A stretch of DNA of 64,000 nucleotides from UBA1952 sp965246905 (GCA_965246905.1 CBDFFZ010000020.1:62001-126000), one strand, 5' to 3'; counted from the stretch's first letter, positions 43,765-52,043 are shown. Made by a program: numbers and translations. The notes: generated by a model from the letters alone, not told the origin.

Positions 43765-44541
43765 TTAATTATCCACATGATCTACATGGAACATATCCGC
43801 ATAATTATTGGCCACCATTTTGGCCTGCGCTCCTACTTTCATAATCAGCGAATAATCTGCAAAGGATATTTTTGTAGGAGATACGAACCATTGATTCGCA
43901 TCTGAAAAAATATGCACATTCGGAATATTACCGGTACTTACTTTAGCACTCTGCGGAAAGGGCAGCGTTATTTCTTTCAATACACTGTTTGTAAGATCAT
44001 AGCCTGCGATATGCAGAAAAAAAGCTTTGCCTGAAGCAGGCGAAGTATTTGCGGTACCCTCCATCTTAGCCATAATATAACCCGTGTTCCAATCCCAGAA
44101 CATTCCTTTACCCGGATCAAGCGCACCAGTTTGTGCACCTCCGGTGTTGCGGGTCTCATCTACACCGATCAGGTAAGTAATGGAAGCATAATCGCCCAGC
44201 GGAACATCTTTGATTTCAAATTTTCGGCTTGCAGCATCCGACTGGTCAATGAGGTGATAGCTTTCCGGCTCGGTAAACACGGTTCCGTCTACGCGGTTAA
44301 GCTTTATATTGCTAATGTAGTATTTGTAACTGGAGATCTTATAGCTGTCCAGCGCAGCGTTTTGATACCACCTATCATTAAGTACCATGCCGTCATTACC
44401 CACAAGGTTTGAAAATTCAACCTTCAATGCGTTAGAAGTAGCAGTATTGACCGGGGAAGGATTTTCCTTTTTGCGGCAGGAGAATAAAGAAACCATTGCT
44501 GCAAACACTGCTGCAAAGAGATAAATACGATGCTTACCCAT
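43765..44541 (-). CDS. MbnP-family (copper-binding) lipoprotein
   Basis: I choose MGKHRIYLF at 44541 (258 residues); a Met four codons upstream (44553) is possible. The lipobox is MVSLFSC with Cys near 22. The domain has the family features: LKVEFSNLVGNDGMVLNDRWYQNAALDSYKISSYKYYISNIKL, YHLIDQSD, GDYASITYLIGVDETRNTGGAQTGALDPGKGMFWDWNTGYIMAKMEG and HIAGYD. The tryptophan-containing GMFWDWNTGYI block is where the MbnH-modified tryptophan would be expected (inference). It directly precedes the MauG-type gene by 15 bp, supporting a cotranscribed copper-handling pair. No methanobactin peptide gene is apparent, as usual outside methanotrophs. Confidence 0.85.
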   Translation of the reverse strand: MGKHRIYLFAAVFAAMVSLFSCRKKENPSPVNTATSNALKVEFSNLVGNDGMVLNDRWYQNAALDSYKISSYKYYISNIKLNRVDGTVFTEPESYHLIDQSDAASRKFEIKDVPLGDYASITYLIGVDETRNTGGAQTGALDPGKGMFWDWNTGYIMAKMEGTANTSPASGKAFFLHIAGYDLTNSVLKEITLPFPQSAKVSTGNIPNVHIFSDANQWFVSPTKISFADYSLIMKVGAQAKMVANNYADMFHVDHVDN

Positions 44542-44574
44542 AACCGCAAACATACAGATTTATACTTTATTAAA

Positions 44575-44886
44575 TTACCATTTAAGCTCATAATCGTCCG
44601 GCGGTGGCGGTGAATAACGAGCCTTTGACCGGATGCGCTGCAGCTGCCGCTCCCATACAAGCCCGGCAAGCTCCGCAGGTACATCCGCCTCCCTCATTGC
44701 TGCTCCGAGTTTTTGCTCATCGATATCCAAGCGGTACATCATCTGAAAAAAATCTTCACTGCTGCCGGTAAGCAGGATGGCTATTCTTGCTTCCAGCATA
44801 ACAAGTATTTGCGCTTCAGAAAGATCTTCTGGTAATGTTAGCTGCCATTCTTTTGCCAGCGCGGCTTTCACATCTGCATCTTGCAT
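44575..44886 (-). CDS. conserved hypothetical protein
   Basis: 103 residues, soluble, mostly helical (DLSEAQILVMLEARIAILLTGSSEDFFQMMYRLDIDEQKLGAAMRE) with a proline-rich, basic C-terminal tail (RIRSKARYSPPPPDDYELKW). No signal peptide, membrane segment or catalytic motif. I do not recognise a named family, though the codon usage and position, 33 bp upstream of mbnP on the same strand and 53 bp after coaD, argue that it is real. A GCGGCGGCT/AGCCGCCGC hairpin without T-run (44904-44925) separates it from coaD. Confidence 0.65.
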   Translation of the reverse strand: MQDADVKAALAKEWQLTLPEDLSEAQILVMLEARIAILLTGSSEDFFQMMYRLDIDEQKLGAAMREADVPAELAGLVWERQLQRIRSKARYSPPPPDDYELKW

Positions 44887-44939
44887 GATCTGTTTTTTAT
44901 TTTGCGGCGGCTAAGAAGCCGCCGCATTATAGGCACCGG

Positions 44940-45437
44940 CTACAAGCCATCGCCATTATTATAGCCGCTGCCATGAATAGAAGCCGCAACGGCATCAGGC
45001 ACAAACATCGAAGCTTCCCCGCCATGCCTTATCACATCGCGCACCAGGGTAGATGACACTGTGGAGTATAAAGGTGAGCAGGTAAGGAACACTGTTTCAA
45101 TCTCAGGGGCCAGCATACGGTTCATATCCGCAATGGCTTTTTCATATTCAAAATCCCCCACCGAGCGGATGCCGCGCAGTATGTATTGCGCACCCAACTC
45201 CCTGCAAAACTCAATGGTGAGGCCGCTGTAAGGCGCCGCGGAAATATGCGCATCCTGCTTAAAAATATCAGCCATCCATTCAAGACGCTGCGTTAAGCTG
45301 TACATCGTTTTCTTGGCCGCATTTACCCCGATACCGATGATTATTTTATCGAACAGACCGGCTGCCCTGCGGATCACATCTACATGACCATGTGTGATCG
45401 GATCAAAAGTGCCGGGAAAAAGTGCGGTGCGCTGCAT
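44940..45437 (-). CDS. coaD: phosphopantetheine adenylyltransferase
   Basis: Fourth step of CoA synthesis: 4'-phosphopantetheine + ATP gives dephospho-CoA. 165 residues. The nucleotidyltransferase signature is FPGTFDPITHGHVDVIRRAAGLFD (HxGH is HGH in THGH, about 16-19), with YSGLTIEFCRELGAQYILRGIRSVGDFEYEKAIADMNRML (about 78-118) and VSSTLVRDVIRHGGEASMFVP. The C-terminal tail (VAASIHGSGYNNGDGL) is slightly longer than usual. It follows rsmD by 6 bp and forms an operon with rsmD and the DUF3822 gene, a conserved arrangement. With panC at 3.4 kb, a second CoA-pathway gene lies in this window, unlinked. Confidence 0.97.
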   Translation of the reverse strand: MQRTALFPGTFDPITHGHVDVIRRAAGLFDKIIIGIGVNAAKKTMYSLTQRLEWMADIFKQDAHISAAPYSGLTIEFCRELGAQYILRGIRSVGDFEYEKAIADMNRMLAPEIETVFLTCSPLYSTVSSTLVRDVIRHGGEASMFVPDAVAASIHGSGYNNGDGL

Positions 45438-45443
45438 AAAAGA

Positions 45444-45989
45444 TTATCTGGCCTTTGCCTTAAAGAAAGTAAAATTAGTATCGCCGTATTTTTTAGCGCG
45501 GAGGAAGTCAGGATGCACTTCGTAGCCGTGGCGGTAATCATGCTCCAGCACAAAAATGCCTTCTTCGGTAAGCAGATCCCGACCAAAGATCAGCTCCGGC
45601 AGGCGATCCATATTTGCCAGCGCATAGGGCGGATCAGCAAAAATAAAATCAAAAGGCGCAGTGGCGGATTGCAGCATCTTAAAGGCATCTCCCTTAATAA
45701 TTTTTAGTTGCGCGGCGATGCCAAACCCCTGTGCCGTCCTTTTTATAAAATTAATCGAAGATGCATCCTGCTCTACAAGCGTTACCGATGCGGCCCCGCG
45801 CGACACCAGCTCATAGCTCACGCCGCCTGTGCCGGCAAAAAGCTCAAGCGCAGTGCAGCCTTCAAAATCAATAAGGTTATTGAGGATATTAAACAGGCCT
45901 TCCCGCGCAAGCTCTGTAGTAGGCCGTGCAGGAATATTAGCCGGTGGCAAAAAGCGCCTGCCGCCCAGTGTGCCGCTAACTATGCGCAT
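45444..45989 (-). CDS. rsmD: 16S rRNA (guanine966-N2)-methyltransferase
   Basis: 181 residues. RsmD methylates G966 of 16S rRNA in the assembling 30S subunit using S-adenosylmethionine. The N-terminus MRIVSGTLGGRRFLPPANIPARPTTELAREGLFNIL is diagnostic. The SAM motif is ALELFAGTGGVSYELVSRGAASVTLVEQD (about 48-76) and the catalytic motif IV is FIFADPPYAL (about 115-124). The start overlaps the DUF3822 gene by 10 bp, and coaD follows 6 bp downstream, so translational coupling is likely. Confidence 0.96.
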   Translation of the reverse strand: MRIVSGTLGGRRFLPPANIPARPTTELAREGLFNILNNLIDFEGCTALELFAGTGGVSYELVSRGAASVTLVEQDASSINFIKRTAQGFGIAAQLKIIKGDAFKMLQSATAPFDFIFADPPYALANMDRLPELIFGRDLLTEEGIFVLEHDYRHGYEVHPDFLRAKKYGDTNFTFFKAKAR

Positions 45990-46813
45990 TCATAGAGCTG
46001 TTGAAGCAGGTAAGTAACCGGCGACCAGTGGCCCTGGCTCCCACCATCCTTGCCATCCCATTTTATTTTAGGAAAGAAGGTTTCCAACTCCAGCACTTCA
46101 TCAAAGCAGCTATCGCAAAGTGTCGATACTTCCAACTTCAGGTCAATGGGAGGTATATGATGCTCCTTGCAAAGCTGTGCCAGCTGCCAGGCAATATCCG
46201 TTACTTCATCATACGCAAATACCTGGTGCCATAGTAGTTTTTGATCCTGGTGCAGCGTGGCCATCACTTCATTGGCAGATATTAGGCAACGTAAAACATT
46301 GCCGCTTTCCATCGGCTTCTTTAGCTGGTATGCCGCCAGTGGCAGGACATTCGCGGCAGGAAAATATTTGTGTAGTAGTGCCTGCATTTTCACAGGCATC
46401 GATAATAAATAATGCGCTTCCTCACCTTTAGCTTCTGAGGCCAGCACACTATCTTCCGGGTGCAGGTGATAAAGTGAGCGCAGCCACTTACCCGATTCTG
46501 CGGCATCGTACAGTGCATCCGGCACTATAAGCTGGTGGGCGCTGCCTATGAATACGGCGCTTACCTGCTGGGGCATGGCGAGGAGCGCCTCATTCAGAAA
46601 CTGATGCTCAAAAAAGTTGGGCATCCACTCATTGCGCGGGTTGGCGTAGCCGTGGTATTTTACCGCAAGCACTGCTCCTTCATCGCTATAGCCGGCAATG
46701 GTTAGCGAGCCGGCCATCAGGATGCACCGAACTGTGGCAACCTCGCTGAGCAGTGTATCGGCATCGTGCGCCTTGAATGTGTGCGCCGTAGCGGCTATAT
46801 TTTGGGAAGCCAT
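45980..46813 (-). CDS. DUF3822 family protein
   Basis: I choose MASQNIAATAH at 46813 (278 residues); the longer frame to 46903 would run into the divergent MATE gene. The sequence has the actin/hexokinase-like pattern of this family: an N-terminal strand pair (AVLAVKYHGYANPRNEW), FEHQFLNEALLAMPQQVSAVFIGSAHQLIVPDALYD, and a second half with RCLISANEVMATLHQDQKLLWHQVFAYDEVTDIAWQLAQLCKEHHI. DUF3822 genes sit directly before rsmD in many Bacteroidota. The function is unknown; the overlap with rsmD suggests a link to ribosome assembly (inference). Four Cys in the last third (TLCDSCFDEV) are notable but not a full metal motif. Confidence 0.85.
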   Translation of the reverse strand: MASQNIAATAHTFKAHDADTLLSEVATVRCILMAGSLTIAGYSDEGAVLAVKYHGYANPRNEWMPNFFEHQFLNEALLAMPQQVSAVFIGSAHQLIVPDALYDAAESGKWLRSLYHLHPEDSVLASEAKGEEAHYLLSMPVKMQALLHKYFPAANVLPLAAYQLKKPMESGNVLRCLISANEVMATLHQDQKLLWHQVFAYDEVTDIAWQLAQLCKEHHIPPIDLKLEVSTLCDSCFDEVLELETFFPKIKWDGKDGGSQGHWSPVTYLLQQLYECA

Positions 46814-46890
46814 AGAAAGCCCGAAATTATAAAATAAATTTGTCAGCGTTCTATCCCTAAGCCCGCTATTAATTGTCCTGAGACTATTCC

Positions 46891-48225
46891 GTGAAAGCTG
46901 CAATTACCAATTCTTACATTATCCGCCTGGCCGCGCCTATATCCCTGGCCATGCTTATCCCGCTCATCAATGATCTAACCAATAATTTCTTTTTAGGACA
47001 GATAGGCATGCGCGAGCTGGCAGTAAATGCGGTAACCAGCGTTTTTTATCTTGCGCTAAGCATGGTGGGTTTTGGCTTATCCAATGGCATACAGGTAAAG
47101 TTGTCCCGCCGGGCCGCTAATCTCGATTATACCGGTATTACCCGCATCTTCATCAACGGCATTATGCTTACCGTGCTGCTGGCGCTGTGCCTCATGATCC
47201 TCTCCTTATGGATGGCACCGATCATCTTCAGCTTAGCGATGCACAGTACGGAGCGCGTGGTATTGTCTATAGATTACCTGTACGTGCGTGTCTGGGGGCT
47301 GCCATTCCTTATGCTCACGCAGCTTGCCAATGCCTTCTATATTTCCATAGCCCGCAGCAAGTACCTGATGGCCGGCTCGCTGGTGGCTACGCTCCTCAAT
47401 GTGCTGCTCGACTATATTTTCATCTTCGGCCATTTCGGCTTTCCGAAGATGGGGCTGCAGGGCGCAGCGCTGGCGTCTGTTGGCGCTGAGATGGCGGGCG
47501 CCAGTGTTATGTTCGGGGCTTTCTACCTGTTCCGGCTTTATCGTCAGTTCCCGCTGCACGAATATATCATTCCGGATCTGCAGCTCATGCGGAGCATGCT
47601 GCGCATCAGCGGACCGCTCATTTTCCAGTTTGTATTTTCTATTAGCGGATGGCTGGTTTTTTTCTTTTACGTAGAGCATTTGGGCGAGCGGGAGCTGGCA
47701 GCCTCACACCTCGTGCGCAGCCTCTTCCGCATTATATCGGTAAGCACCTGGGCATTCGGCGCTACCTGCAATACGATGGTAAGCAACATCATCGGGCAAG
47801 GGCGGCAGAGCGAAGTCGTAAAGCTCGTTCATAAAATTGCCGGCATCAGCCTGATTGCGACTGGCGCAATATGCGTGATCATGGTGCTAAGTGCCCGCTT
47901 TTATCTTTCACTTTTTACCAACGATGCGGAGCTTATAGAGCTTGCCGTACCAAGCCTGCGCGTAGTTTCCGTTGCCACGCTGGTTATGTCGCTTTGCACA
48001 GTAGTGTTCAATGGTGTGGTAGGCACGGCGCGCACGGTAGTCAATATGTTTATCGAGGTAACCTGCGTATGCTTTTACCTCGTGTATTGCTACATTGTAG
48101 TAGAGCGGATGCGGAGCCCGCTATACATTGCCTGGACCGCTGAATTCGTGTACTGGACGTCGATGCTGGTAATCAGCTACGCCTATCTGCGCAGTGGCAG
48201 ATGGCGGCGCAGGCTGGCTCAATAA
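46891..48225 (+). CDS. MATE-family multidrug/Na+ antiporter
   Basis: 444 residues, the standard size, with about 12 hydrophobic helices in two related halves (N half: IIRLAAPISLAMLIPLINDLTNNFFLGQIGMRELAVNAVTSVFYLALSMVGFGLSNGIQVKLSRRAA; C half: ISGPLIFQFVFSISGWLVFFFYVEHLGERELAASHLVRSLFRIISVSTWAFGATCNTMVSNIIGQGR). MATE exporters use ion gradients to remove cationic drugs or metabolites. The start codon is GTG at 46891, consistent with the first helix. It is divergent from DUF3822. A dispersed ~95-bp repeat starts 11 bp after the stop. Confidence 0.93.
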   Translation: MKAAITNSYIIRLAAPISLAMLIPLINDLTNNFFLGQIGMRELAVNAVTSVFYLALSMVGFGLSNGIQVKLSRRAANLDYTGITRIFINGIMLTVLLALCLMILSLWMAPIIFSLAMHSTERVVLSIDYLYVRVWGLPFLMLTQLANAFYISIARSKYLMAGSLVATLLNVLLDYIFIFGHFGFPKMGLQGAALASVGAEMAGASVMFGAFYLFRLYRQFPLHEYIIPDLQLMRSMLRISGPLIFQFVFSISGWLVFFFYVEHLGERELAASHLVRSLFRIISVSTWAFGATCNTMVSNIIGQGRQSEVVKLVHKIAGISLIATGAICVIMVLSARFYLSLFTNDAELIELAVPSLRVVSVATLVMSLCTVVFNGVVGTARTVVNMFIEVTCVCFYLVYCYIVVERMRSPLYIAWTAEFVYWTSMLVISYAYLRSGRWRRRLAQ

Positions 48226-48235
48226 GGTGTTTTTA

Positions 48236-48330
48236 TTATTGTCCGGGCAGGCGGAAGCCGGTTGAGCAGTCGTGGCGTTGGCACCATTCATCAGCTTGCT
48301 GCTATTAAACTTTTCCTTTGTTGCGTAAAT
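48236..48330 (+). repeat. ~95-bp dispersed repeat, copy B
   Basis: TTATTATTGTCCGGGCAGGC, then GCAGTCGTGGCGTTGGCACC (48266-48285), then GCTTGCTGCTATTAAACTTT and TTGCGTAAAT. It is the best-preserved of three copies in the window, all in plus orientation. It starts 11 bp after the MATE stop codon. Confidence 0.8.
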
Positions 48331-48440
48331 GATAGAACGCAGATTTTCATGATTGAGCAGATTAAAGGGATTTCCTTTCATCTGCTCCTTTTCCTTGTGT
48401 TCAGGAATTTATTAATAGGCTATATCCTGGACAGCATGTG

Positions 48441-48755
48441 TGGGCTCCTATTTGAAAGCAGACTGACAACTATTAAACACTGACAGACAACTTTTCAATA
48501 CTAACAGACGACTATTTAATTGTAATAGACGACTATTGAAAGCGGACTGTCAACTATTGAATGCGGACAGACGACTGTGGAATACAGACAGACGAGGCTG
48601 GAATCCTTACAGACAAGTGTGTAACGCGTACAGACGAGTGTGATAGCCGGATAGACGAGTTTGGAACCGGGATAGACGAGTTTTAAAGGCGTACAGACGA
48701 GTTTAGAACCCGGACTGTTCCGGATTTAAGTCGGATTGTCGCATCTTAAATAGTA
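48441..48755. repeat. array of fifteen exact 21-bp degenerate tandem units (array 4)
   Basis: Units begin at 48441 and every 21 bp up to 48735. In the fourteen units from 48462 on, position 1 is A and position 4 is G without exception. Most read ACAGACGA (positions 1-8), then (G/C)TnTnnAA, then a variable end that is often CGG. The first unit (48441) and the last two are weaker. The array lies between the convergent MATE and flavin-reductase genes, 110 bp after the dispersed repeat. Both strands contain stops in every frame when read across the array, so it is not a peptide gene. Confidence 0.93.
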
Positions 48756-48834
48756 CCATTACGGTAAAGCGGCACAAGGCACGAAAGGCCTTTTGTACCC
48801 TACTGGTTCAAACCGGGCGATATTGAAAGAAGGG

Positions 48835-49746
48835 CTAATCCACCCCAAAAGTCTTATCGATTCCCGGCTCACCGGCCAGCAAAACCTGCCAGGCCATATC
48901 TATCTCGGCTGCATCGAGCAGCTCTTTTGCGTATTGGTGCAGCGCTTTTCTCCTGCCCGGCTCATCGCTTTCAAATTCGCGCAGCGTCTGTGCAAGGCGG
49001 TCGTCATATACCACATTGCCCACTACTGGTATAGCGGAGCTGTTGCCAAGAATGCCCAGGTTGTTTCCTGTAAGGATATTGCTCTTACGGATTTCCTCCG
49101 GCAGGGCGTCCACCCCGATACCGATGTTCAGATTTGGCTTGGGCACCGTAAACACCGCATCCCCCGAAGCACGGCAGTAATAATCGCCGCCCATGCGCGC
49201 TACAAGATCTATTTTATGCGGGTCTATACGGCCTTCCGCATCCAGCACTTCATCTGCCACATGCATGCATACCACCTCGCAGATCACGAGGTTGCCGGCG
49301 CCGCCTTCCTGCCCTGTTTCTATAACCTGCAGCACCTTACACTCCAGCTGCGCCGGCGATTCGGCCACCCGCATAGGCTTTACGAGGTTTGATTTCAAGG
49401 GCGTAAATCCTGCCTTGGTAAATTCATCCACCCCCTTCGGGAATTCGCAGGAGGTAAGGCTCATCTGCTGCACGATGGCATGATTCACCACATTGATCAC
49501 TACCTCGCCGGTAGCGCGGATGTTTTCGAGCGTATGCTTATTGGTATTATCACGCACGCGGCGGGCCGGTGAGAAAATCAGGATGGGCGGCTTGGAGCCG
49601 AATACATTGAAGAAGGAGAAAGGCGAAAGATTAGGCCGCCCTTCGGCGTCGATGGTGGAAGCAAAACAAATAGGCCGCGGGGCGATAGCGCCAAGCAGCA
49701 GGGCATGAAACTGGGCGGTCTTTATCTCACCGGGAATGATCGTCAT
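48835..49746 (-). CDS. flavin reductase-like domain protein
   Basis: I choose MTIIPGEIKTAQFHALLLGAIAPRPICFASTIDAEGRPNLSPFSFFNVF at 49746 (303 residues), since homologues begin there; the frame upstream is open but unlike the family. The FMN-binding split barrel is visible in APRPICFASTIDAEGRPNLSPFSFFNVFGSKPPILIFSPARRVRDNTNKHTLENIRATGEVVINVV and ESPAQLECKVLQVIETGQEGGAGNLVICEVV. The C-terminal third (RIDPHKIDLVARMGGDYYCRASGDAVFTVPKPNL...) is also seen in the longer members of this group. It probably reduces flavin with NAD(P)H for an unknown oxygenase or electron acceptor. It stands alone. Confidence 0.88.
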   Translation of the reverse strand: MTIIPGEIKTAQFHALLLGAIAPRPICFASTIDAEGRPNLSPFSFFNVFGSKPPILIFSPARRVRDNTNKHTLENIRATGEVVINVVNHAIVQQMSLTSCEFPKGVDEFTKAGFTPLKSNLVKPMRVAESPAQLECKVLQVIETGQEGGAGNLVICEVVCMHVADEVLDAEGRIDPHKIDLVARMGGDYYCRASGDAVFTVPKPNLNIGIGVDALPEEIRKSNILTGNNLGILGNSSAIPVVGNVVYDDRLAQTLREFESDEPGRRKALHQYAKELLDAAEIDMAWQVLLAGEPGIDKTFGVD

Positions 49747-50069
49747 AGAGCAAATTATTAAACGCCGCAAAATACGGTGGCAGGCGCGATAATGGGCTGT
49801 ATGCTTGCAAACAGGGCTGTATCTGCAGCACTTTGCTGCTTGGCCTCTTTCCCGGTGAGAAAAAGAGGCCTGAATTGCCAATTAGGGCAAAGCGTTCCCC
49901 ATGTTCAAAAAGCAGCTTCCTGCCAAATATAAAAGCCCTGAAATGAAACTGTTGATTCATAAACCAAATGCTTTTTTGCATACTTCTAACAACCTGCGGT
50001 AAGCACTGGCGCGGATTTTTAACCACAATAAGTACAAAGAATAACCGAACGACTAAACAAAGATGAACG
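49747..50069. other. divergent intergenic region
   Basis: 323 bp between divergent genes. It contains one stem-loop (GGCCTCTTT ... AAAAGAGGCC, 49841-49869) without a useful T-run, and a short direct repeat (GGGCTGTAT at 49794 and 49814). I see no gene and could not place promoters with confidence. Confidence 0.4.
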
Positions 50070-50516
50070 ATGAAAAACTTAGCCACTCTATTACTTACCG
50101 GCGCTCTGCTGGTTAGCGCATTTGCCGCCAGAAGCCAGGAAACACTGCTCGAAGGCCAGAATACCATCAACCATTACGGCGCGCCTACATTTACCGGCGG
50201 CACTACCCAAAGCACCAGCGAGGCCTTTGCCGATTATACACGCACCAACCGGGTACAGCAAATAACTGCGATAGATAATGTATATCCAAACCCGGCGCGT
50301 ATCTCTGCAGGCATTGTGCTTTCGGAAATAGCAGTCGATCCGGTGTCGCTTTATGTAGTGAATCTGAATGGTACCGTATTGTCGTCCTACCACTATGATG
50401 GGGGCAGCCAAAGATTGAATTTTGACGTAAGTGCTCTGCCCGATGGCCTTTACAGCATACAAGTACAAGAGCAGGGAAAATCAATGCAAAGCATTAGGTT
50501 GCTGAAACAGAATTAG
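50070..50516 (+). CDS. small secreted T9SS type A sorting-domain protein
   Basis: 148 residues. Signal peptide MKNLATLLLTGALLVSAFAARSQ. Only about 45 residues of low-complexity linker (ETLLEGQNTINHYGAPTFTGGTTQSTSEAF) precede the type A sorting domain (ITAIDNVYPNPARISAGIVLS ... SLYVVNLNGTVLSSYHYDGG ... SALPDGLYSIQVQEQ). There is almost no cargo, so this is either a very small secreted peptide carrier or the remnant of a larger protein whose cargo domain was lost; the first is possible because signal, linker and sorting domain are all in frame. It has its own terminator. Confidence 0.85.
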   Translation: MKNLATLLLTGALLVSAFAARSQETLLEGQNTINHYGAPTFTGGTTQSTSEAFADYTRTNRVQQITAIDNVYPNPARISAGIVLSEIAVDPVSLYVVNLNGTVLSSYHYDGGSQRLNFDVSALPDGLYSIQVQEQGKSMQSIRLLKQN

Positions 50517-50544
50517 TGAAGTTTGCAGTGCTTTGCACCTAATT

Positions 50545-50579
50545 AAAAGGCGTTTCTCAATCTTGAAAACGCCTTTTTT
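50545..50579 (+). terminator. rho-independent terminator
   Basis: AAAAGGCGTTT and AAACGCCTTTT form a stem with a T-run, 28 bp after the stop of the small T9SS gene and before the convergent serine-hydrolase gene; it could serve both strands. Confidence 0.9.
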
Positions 50580-50602
50580 GATTTATCGTCAGGATGCCAT
50601 TC

Positions 50603-52021
50603 CTAATTCCCAATAACGGCCGTCTTATACTTGCCCAGCTTTAGCTGCATGTTACGTACATCCGGCCTGCCGCCATTTGCAGGTATTCCAAGCGCATCGT
50701 ACAGGCGGTCCTGAACAATAGTGCGCACACCGAGCTTGTTAATAAGGCCATTTTCTGCATTCGGGTTTACGCGGTTGGATAAGAATACGAATACTACGCC
50801 ATTCACAGGATCGGCCCAAACACAGGTGCCCGTAAAGCCCTGGTGCCCGAAGGAATAGCCGCTGATCCGGTTCCCCGCCGGGCCGCCGTCTGTTTCATCT
50901 GCCGCAGGCTTATCAAACCCCAATCCCCGACGGCTAATGGTGGAGGTGTAAGCTGCAAACAAATCTATCGTCTCCTTTTTAAAATACTGCGCCCCCCGGT
51001 AGTGGCCGCCCCAAAGCAGCAACTGGAAGATTGCCCCGACATCCTGCGCTGTTGCAAAAACACCTGCGTGGCCTTCCACGCCGCCAAACAGCGCCGCCCC
51101 AGGATCATGCACATATCCCTGCAATAGCTGCCCGCGAAAGGCAAGGTCATTTTCCGTAGGCGCTATACGCTCCTTAGGCATATACTGAAGCGGGTTATAA
51201 CCAATAGATTTCAGGCCCATCGGCATGTAGAACTGTTCGGTAACATACCGGTCGATCGTCTTGCCGGTAATCTTCTCTACAATGGCAGCGAGGAAATAAT
51301 AATCGAGATCACTGTACACATACCGCCCCTTATTCTCCAGCGGACTGGCAAGTATGGCTTTCCACACGGTATCGCGATAATCCTTGCGCATCCAGAGGTT
51401 TTGGGCTACCTCATTGGTATAGGAAGTATCTCTTGCAGGATGAAAAATGATTCGGGATAAATGGCCGGTACTATCGTAAAAGTTTTTGTAGAATGGGATC
51501 CAGGCTTTCAGGCCTGCCTGGTGCAGCAGAAGATCCCGGATAGCCAATGATGCCTTATCGGTATTATAGGTAATAGGAAGATATTCGCCAAGCTTACTGT
51601 TGAGGTTGAGCTTTCCCTGCTCGTAGAGGCGCATTACGGCGAGCGTGGTACTCACTACTTTGGTTACCGAAGCAAGATCATAAACGGTATTATCCGCTAC
51701 AGGGCTTTTATGGTCGTAAGCTTGGAAGCCAAAGGATTTATCATAGAATACCTTGCCATCCTTAGCTGCAAAAACGCGGCAGCCTGGAAAAGCGCCTTTT
51801 GCAATGGCATCATTCACAAATTCATCTACCGCATAAAGCTTGTAGGGATCAAGGATACCTGCTTCCGCGAGTGTCTGCACGGGTTTTAGCTCATCATCAT
51901 ATACTTTATTCGTATTTCGGCTGCGGCGCTCATTTGCGGGTAGCACCTGGTAACGCACATTCTGCGCGGCCACAGGTAGGCTAAGAAGCGTAAAAAGGCA
52001 AAAGCAGATCGCACGGTTCAT
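50603..52021 (-). CDS. serine hydrolase, beta-lactamase/penicillin-binding-like
   Basis: I choose MNRAICFCLFTLLSLPVAAQ at 52021 (472 residues), which gives a normal signal peptide; the longer frame would overlap the upstream gene. The class C beta-lactamase-like fold has the SxxK nucleophile in LASVTKVVSTTLAVMRLYEQGKL, the YxN-equivalent in YVYSDLDYYFLAAIVEKITGK and the third box HQGFTGT. It acts outside the cytoplasm, probably on peptidoglycan fragments or D-amino acid peptides. It follows the GH3 gene by 22 bp. In many Bacteroidota these two modules are fused in one protein, so the pair probably works together on cell-wall material. Confidence 0.92.
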   Translation of the reverse strand: MNRAICFCLFTLLSLPVAAQNVRYQVLPANERRSRNTNKVYDDELKPVQTLAEAGILDPYKLYAVDEFVNDAIAKGAFPGCRVFAAKDGKVFYDKSFGFQAYDHKSPVADNTVYDLASVTKVVSTTLAVMRLYEQGKLNLNSKLGEYLPITYNTDKASLAIRDLLLHQAGLKAWIPFYKNFYDSTGHLSRIIFHPARDTSYTNEVAQNLWMRKDYRDTVWKAILASPLENKGRYVYSDLDYYFLAAIVEKITGKTIDRYVTEQFYMPMGLKSIGYNPLQYMPKERIAPTENDLAFRGQLLQGYVHDPGAALFGGVEGHAGVFATAQDVGAIFQLLLWGGHYRGAQYFKKETIDLFAAYTSTISRRGLGFDKPAADETDGGPAGNRISGYSFGHQGFTGTCVWADPVNGVVFVFLSNRVNPNAENGLINKLGVRTIVQDRLYDALGIPANGGRPDVRNMQLKLGKYKTAVIGN

Positions 52022-52043
52022 TGCACAGGAAGATTGGAAAAAT

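Noticed and set aside
44902..44925. GCGGCGGCT/AGCCGCCGC hairpin as terminator of coaD
   Set aside because: No T-run follows on the minus strand, so a rho-independent terminator is not supported; it may still act as an RNA hairpin.
48121..48381. 86-codon minus-strand frame through dispersed repeat copy B (NGANATTAQPASACPDNN)
   Set aside because: Copy C has a stop in the matching frame and copy A a frameshift, so the conserved unit is the DNA and not a peptide.
34394..48755. CRISPR array interpretation of the 21-bp units
   Set aside because: There are no identical repeats separated by unique spacers: both halves of each unit are degenerate, the period is too short, and no cas gene is present.
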